Of a stretch of DNA of 6,782 nt, positions 6,359 through 6,782 are shown piece after piece. How positions within the stretch are numbered: the first letter of the stretch is position 1; every line of letters starts with the position of its first letter. The notes below the pieces were generated by a model. It was given only the letters and a program-made list of their open reading frames with translations, searched no databases and had not been told where the DNA came from. Both the position numbers and the translations under genes were made by a program. The DNA comes from an uncultured Pseudorhodoferax sp. (lineage in GTDB: Bacteria; Pseudomonadota; Gammaproteobacteria; Burkholderiales; Burkholderiaceae), in NCBI GenBank assembly GCA_913776795.1, contig CAJYRH010000336.1, positions 1 through 6,782 of the forward strand, given 5' to 3'.

Positions 6359-6782
6359 TTGCCGCCCCCCTTGGCCGGGATCTTCTGGGCAGCGATCTCG
6401 TCGGCGTCCAGGTAGCGGAAGGTGCGGGCGGTGGCGTCCATCGTCAGAGCGCCGTCCCGGGCGGGCACGATGCTGATGTTGTTCAGCGTCACGATGCGCG
6501 AGAGATTGGCCACGTCGGCTGCGAACGCGCCGATGTCATGGAAGCGCCCGGTCACCCGCACGGCGATCGGCAGCTCGGCGTAATAAGGGCGCACCACGAC
6601 CTGCCCCGGCCGGAACAGGTCGAACTGCAGGCTGCGGCCCAGGCCGGCCTGGTTCACGTCGGACAGCAGCGCTGCCATCTCGGCCTTGCTGGGGAGCTGG
6701 CGCTCAAGCTGCGTGACGTATTGCTGGATCTGCTCGCGCTGCTTCTTGAGCGCATCCAGGTTCACGGCCTTGACCAGGCGCG
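6355..6782 (-). CDS. pilO: Type IV pilus inner-membrane protein PilO, C-terminal part
   Basis: PilO is a bitopic inner-membrane protein that pairs with PilN and binds PilP to form the alignment subcomplex of the type IV pilus. The frame is open to the window edge. About 141 residues are visible, and the cytoplasmic tail, membrane segment and first part of the coiled coil lie outside. Visible parts are a heptad-like coiled coil (LKKQREQIQQYVTQLERQLP), the family segment around LPSKAEMAALLSDVNQAG, then the alpha/beta ferredoxin-like periplasmic domain with YYAELPIAVRVTGRFHDIG and LSRIVTLNNISI. The GTG at 6765 is an internal valine, since preceding codons (R-L-V-K-A) continue the frame and a start there would remove the membrane anchor. 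The C-terminal A-K-G-G-G-K codons double as the pilP ribosome-binding site. The stop is TGA at 6355. Confidence 0.94.
   Translation of the reverse strand, partial: RLVKAVNLDALKKQREQIQQYVTQLERQLPSKAEMAALLSDVNQAGLGRSLQFDLFRPGQVVVRPYYAELPIAVRVTGRFHDIGAFAADVANLSRIVTLNNISIVPARDGALTMDATARTFRYLDADEIAAQKIPAKGGGK
6365..6372 (-). promoter_or_regulatory. Ribosome-binding site of pilP within the end of pilO
   Basis: AAGGGGGG on the coding strand lies 6 bases before the GTG start of pilP and encodes part of the Lys-Gly-rich tail of PilO. The stretch therefore serves both as coding sequence and as a probable Shine-Dalgarno site. Confidence 0.55.

Noticed and set aside
6355..6765. A complete short PilO starting at the GTG at 6765
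   Set aside because: Codons upstream keep the same frame to the window edge, and a start here would delete the membrane anchor PilO needs, so the gene is treated as cut by the window.
1..6782. Mobile elements, CRISPR arrays, tRNA or attachment sites
   Set aside because: No terminal inverted repeats, transposase motifs, spaced direct repeats or tRNA-like folds were seen; nearly all of the window is coding.

Overview
The window is a densely packed stretch of GC-rich bacterial chromosome with every gene on the minus strand, so transcription runs from position 6782 towards 1. Gene order (pilO-pilP-pilQ, then aroK-aroB, then the first codons of a probable dgt), the high GC content and the protein sequences point to a betaproteobacterium of the order Burkholderiales, probably Comamonadaceae or a close relative. 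The family-level assignment is an inference from sequence style and synteny, not from a search.

Layout in transcription order: the C-terminal two thirds of PilO (6782-6355, N-terminus outside the window); the pilotin-like lipoprotein PilP (6358-5804, GTG start); the outer-membrane secretin PilQ (5807-3696); a 650-residue predicted lipoprotein of bacterial Ig-like domains (3653-1701); shikimate kinase AroK (1691-1179, TTG start); 3-dehydroquinate synthase AroB (1151-33); and the first eight codons of the next gene (26-1), probably a dGTP triphosphohydrolase. pilO/pilP and pilP/pilQ overlap by 4 bases. The other gaps are 42, 9, 27 and 6 bases, so no intergenic stretch approaches 300 bases and the whole window looks like one operon or read-through unit. 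I see no tRNA, rRNA, CRISPR array, insertion sequence or convincing intrinsic terminator.

PilO, PilP and PilQ form part of the type IV pilus trans-envelope machine: PilO (with PilN, presumably just upstream) in the inner membrane, PilP bridging the periplasm, PilQ as the outer-membrane pore. AroK and AroB are shikimate-pathway enzymes whose linkage to pilMNOPQ is a known proteobacterial arrangement without a clear functional reason.

The unusual element is the Ig-like lipoprotein gene inserted between pilQ and aroK. It has a lipobox, a polyglycine stalk, about five Ig-like modules, four apparent cysteine pairs and two EF-hand-like calcium loops in tandem. These look like adhesin or surface-scaffold traits, and its place directly behind the secretin gene makes it a candidate accessory factor of the pilus. 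Lesser points are a 10-bp hairpin over the aroK stop codon, a C8 tract at the start of aroB, and a TTG start for aroK whose ribosome-binding site overlaps the lipoprotein's stop codon.
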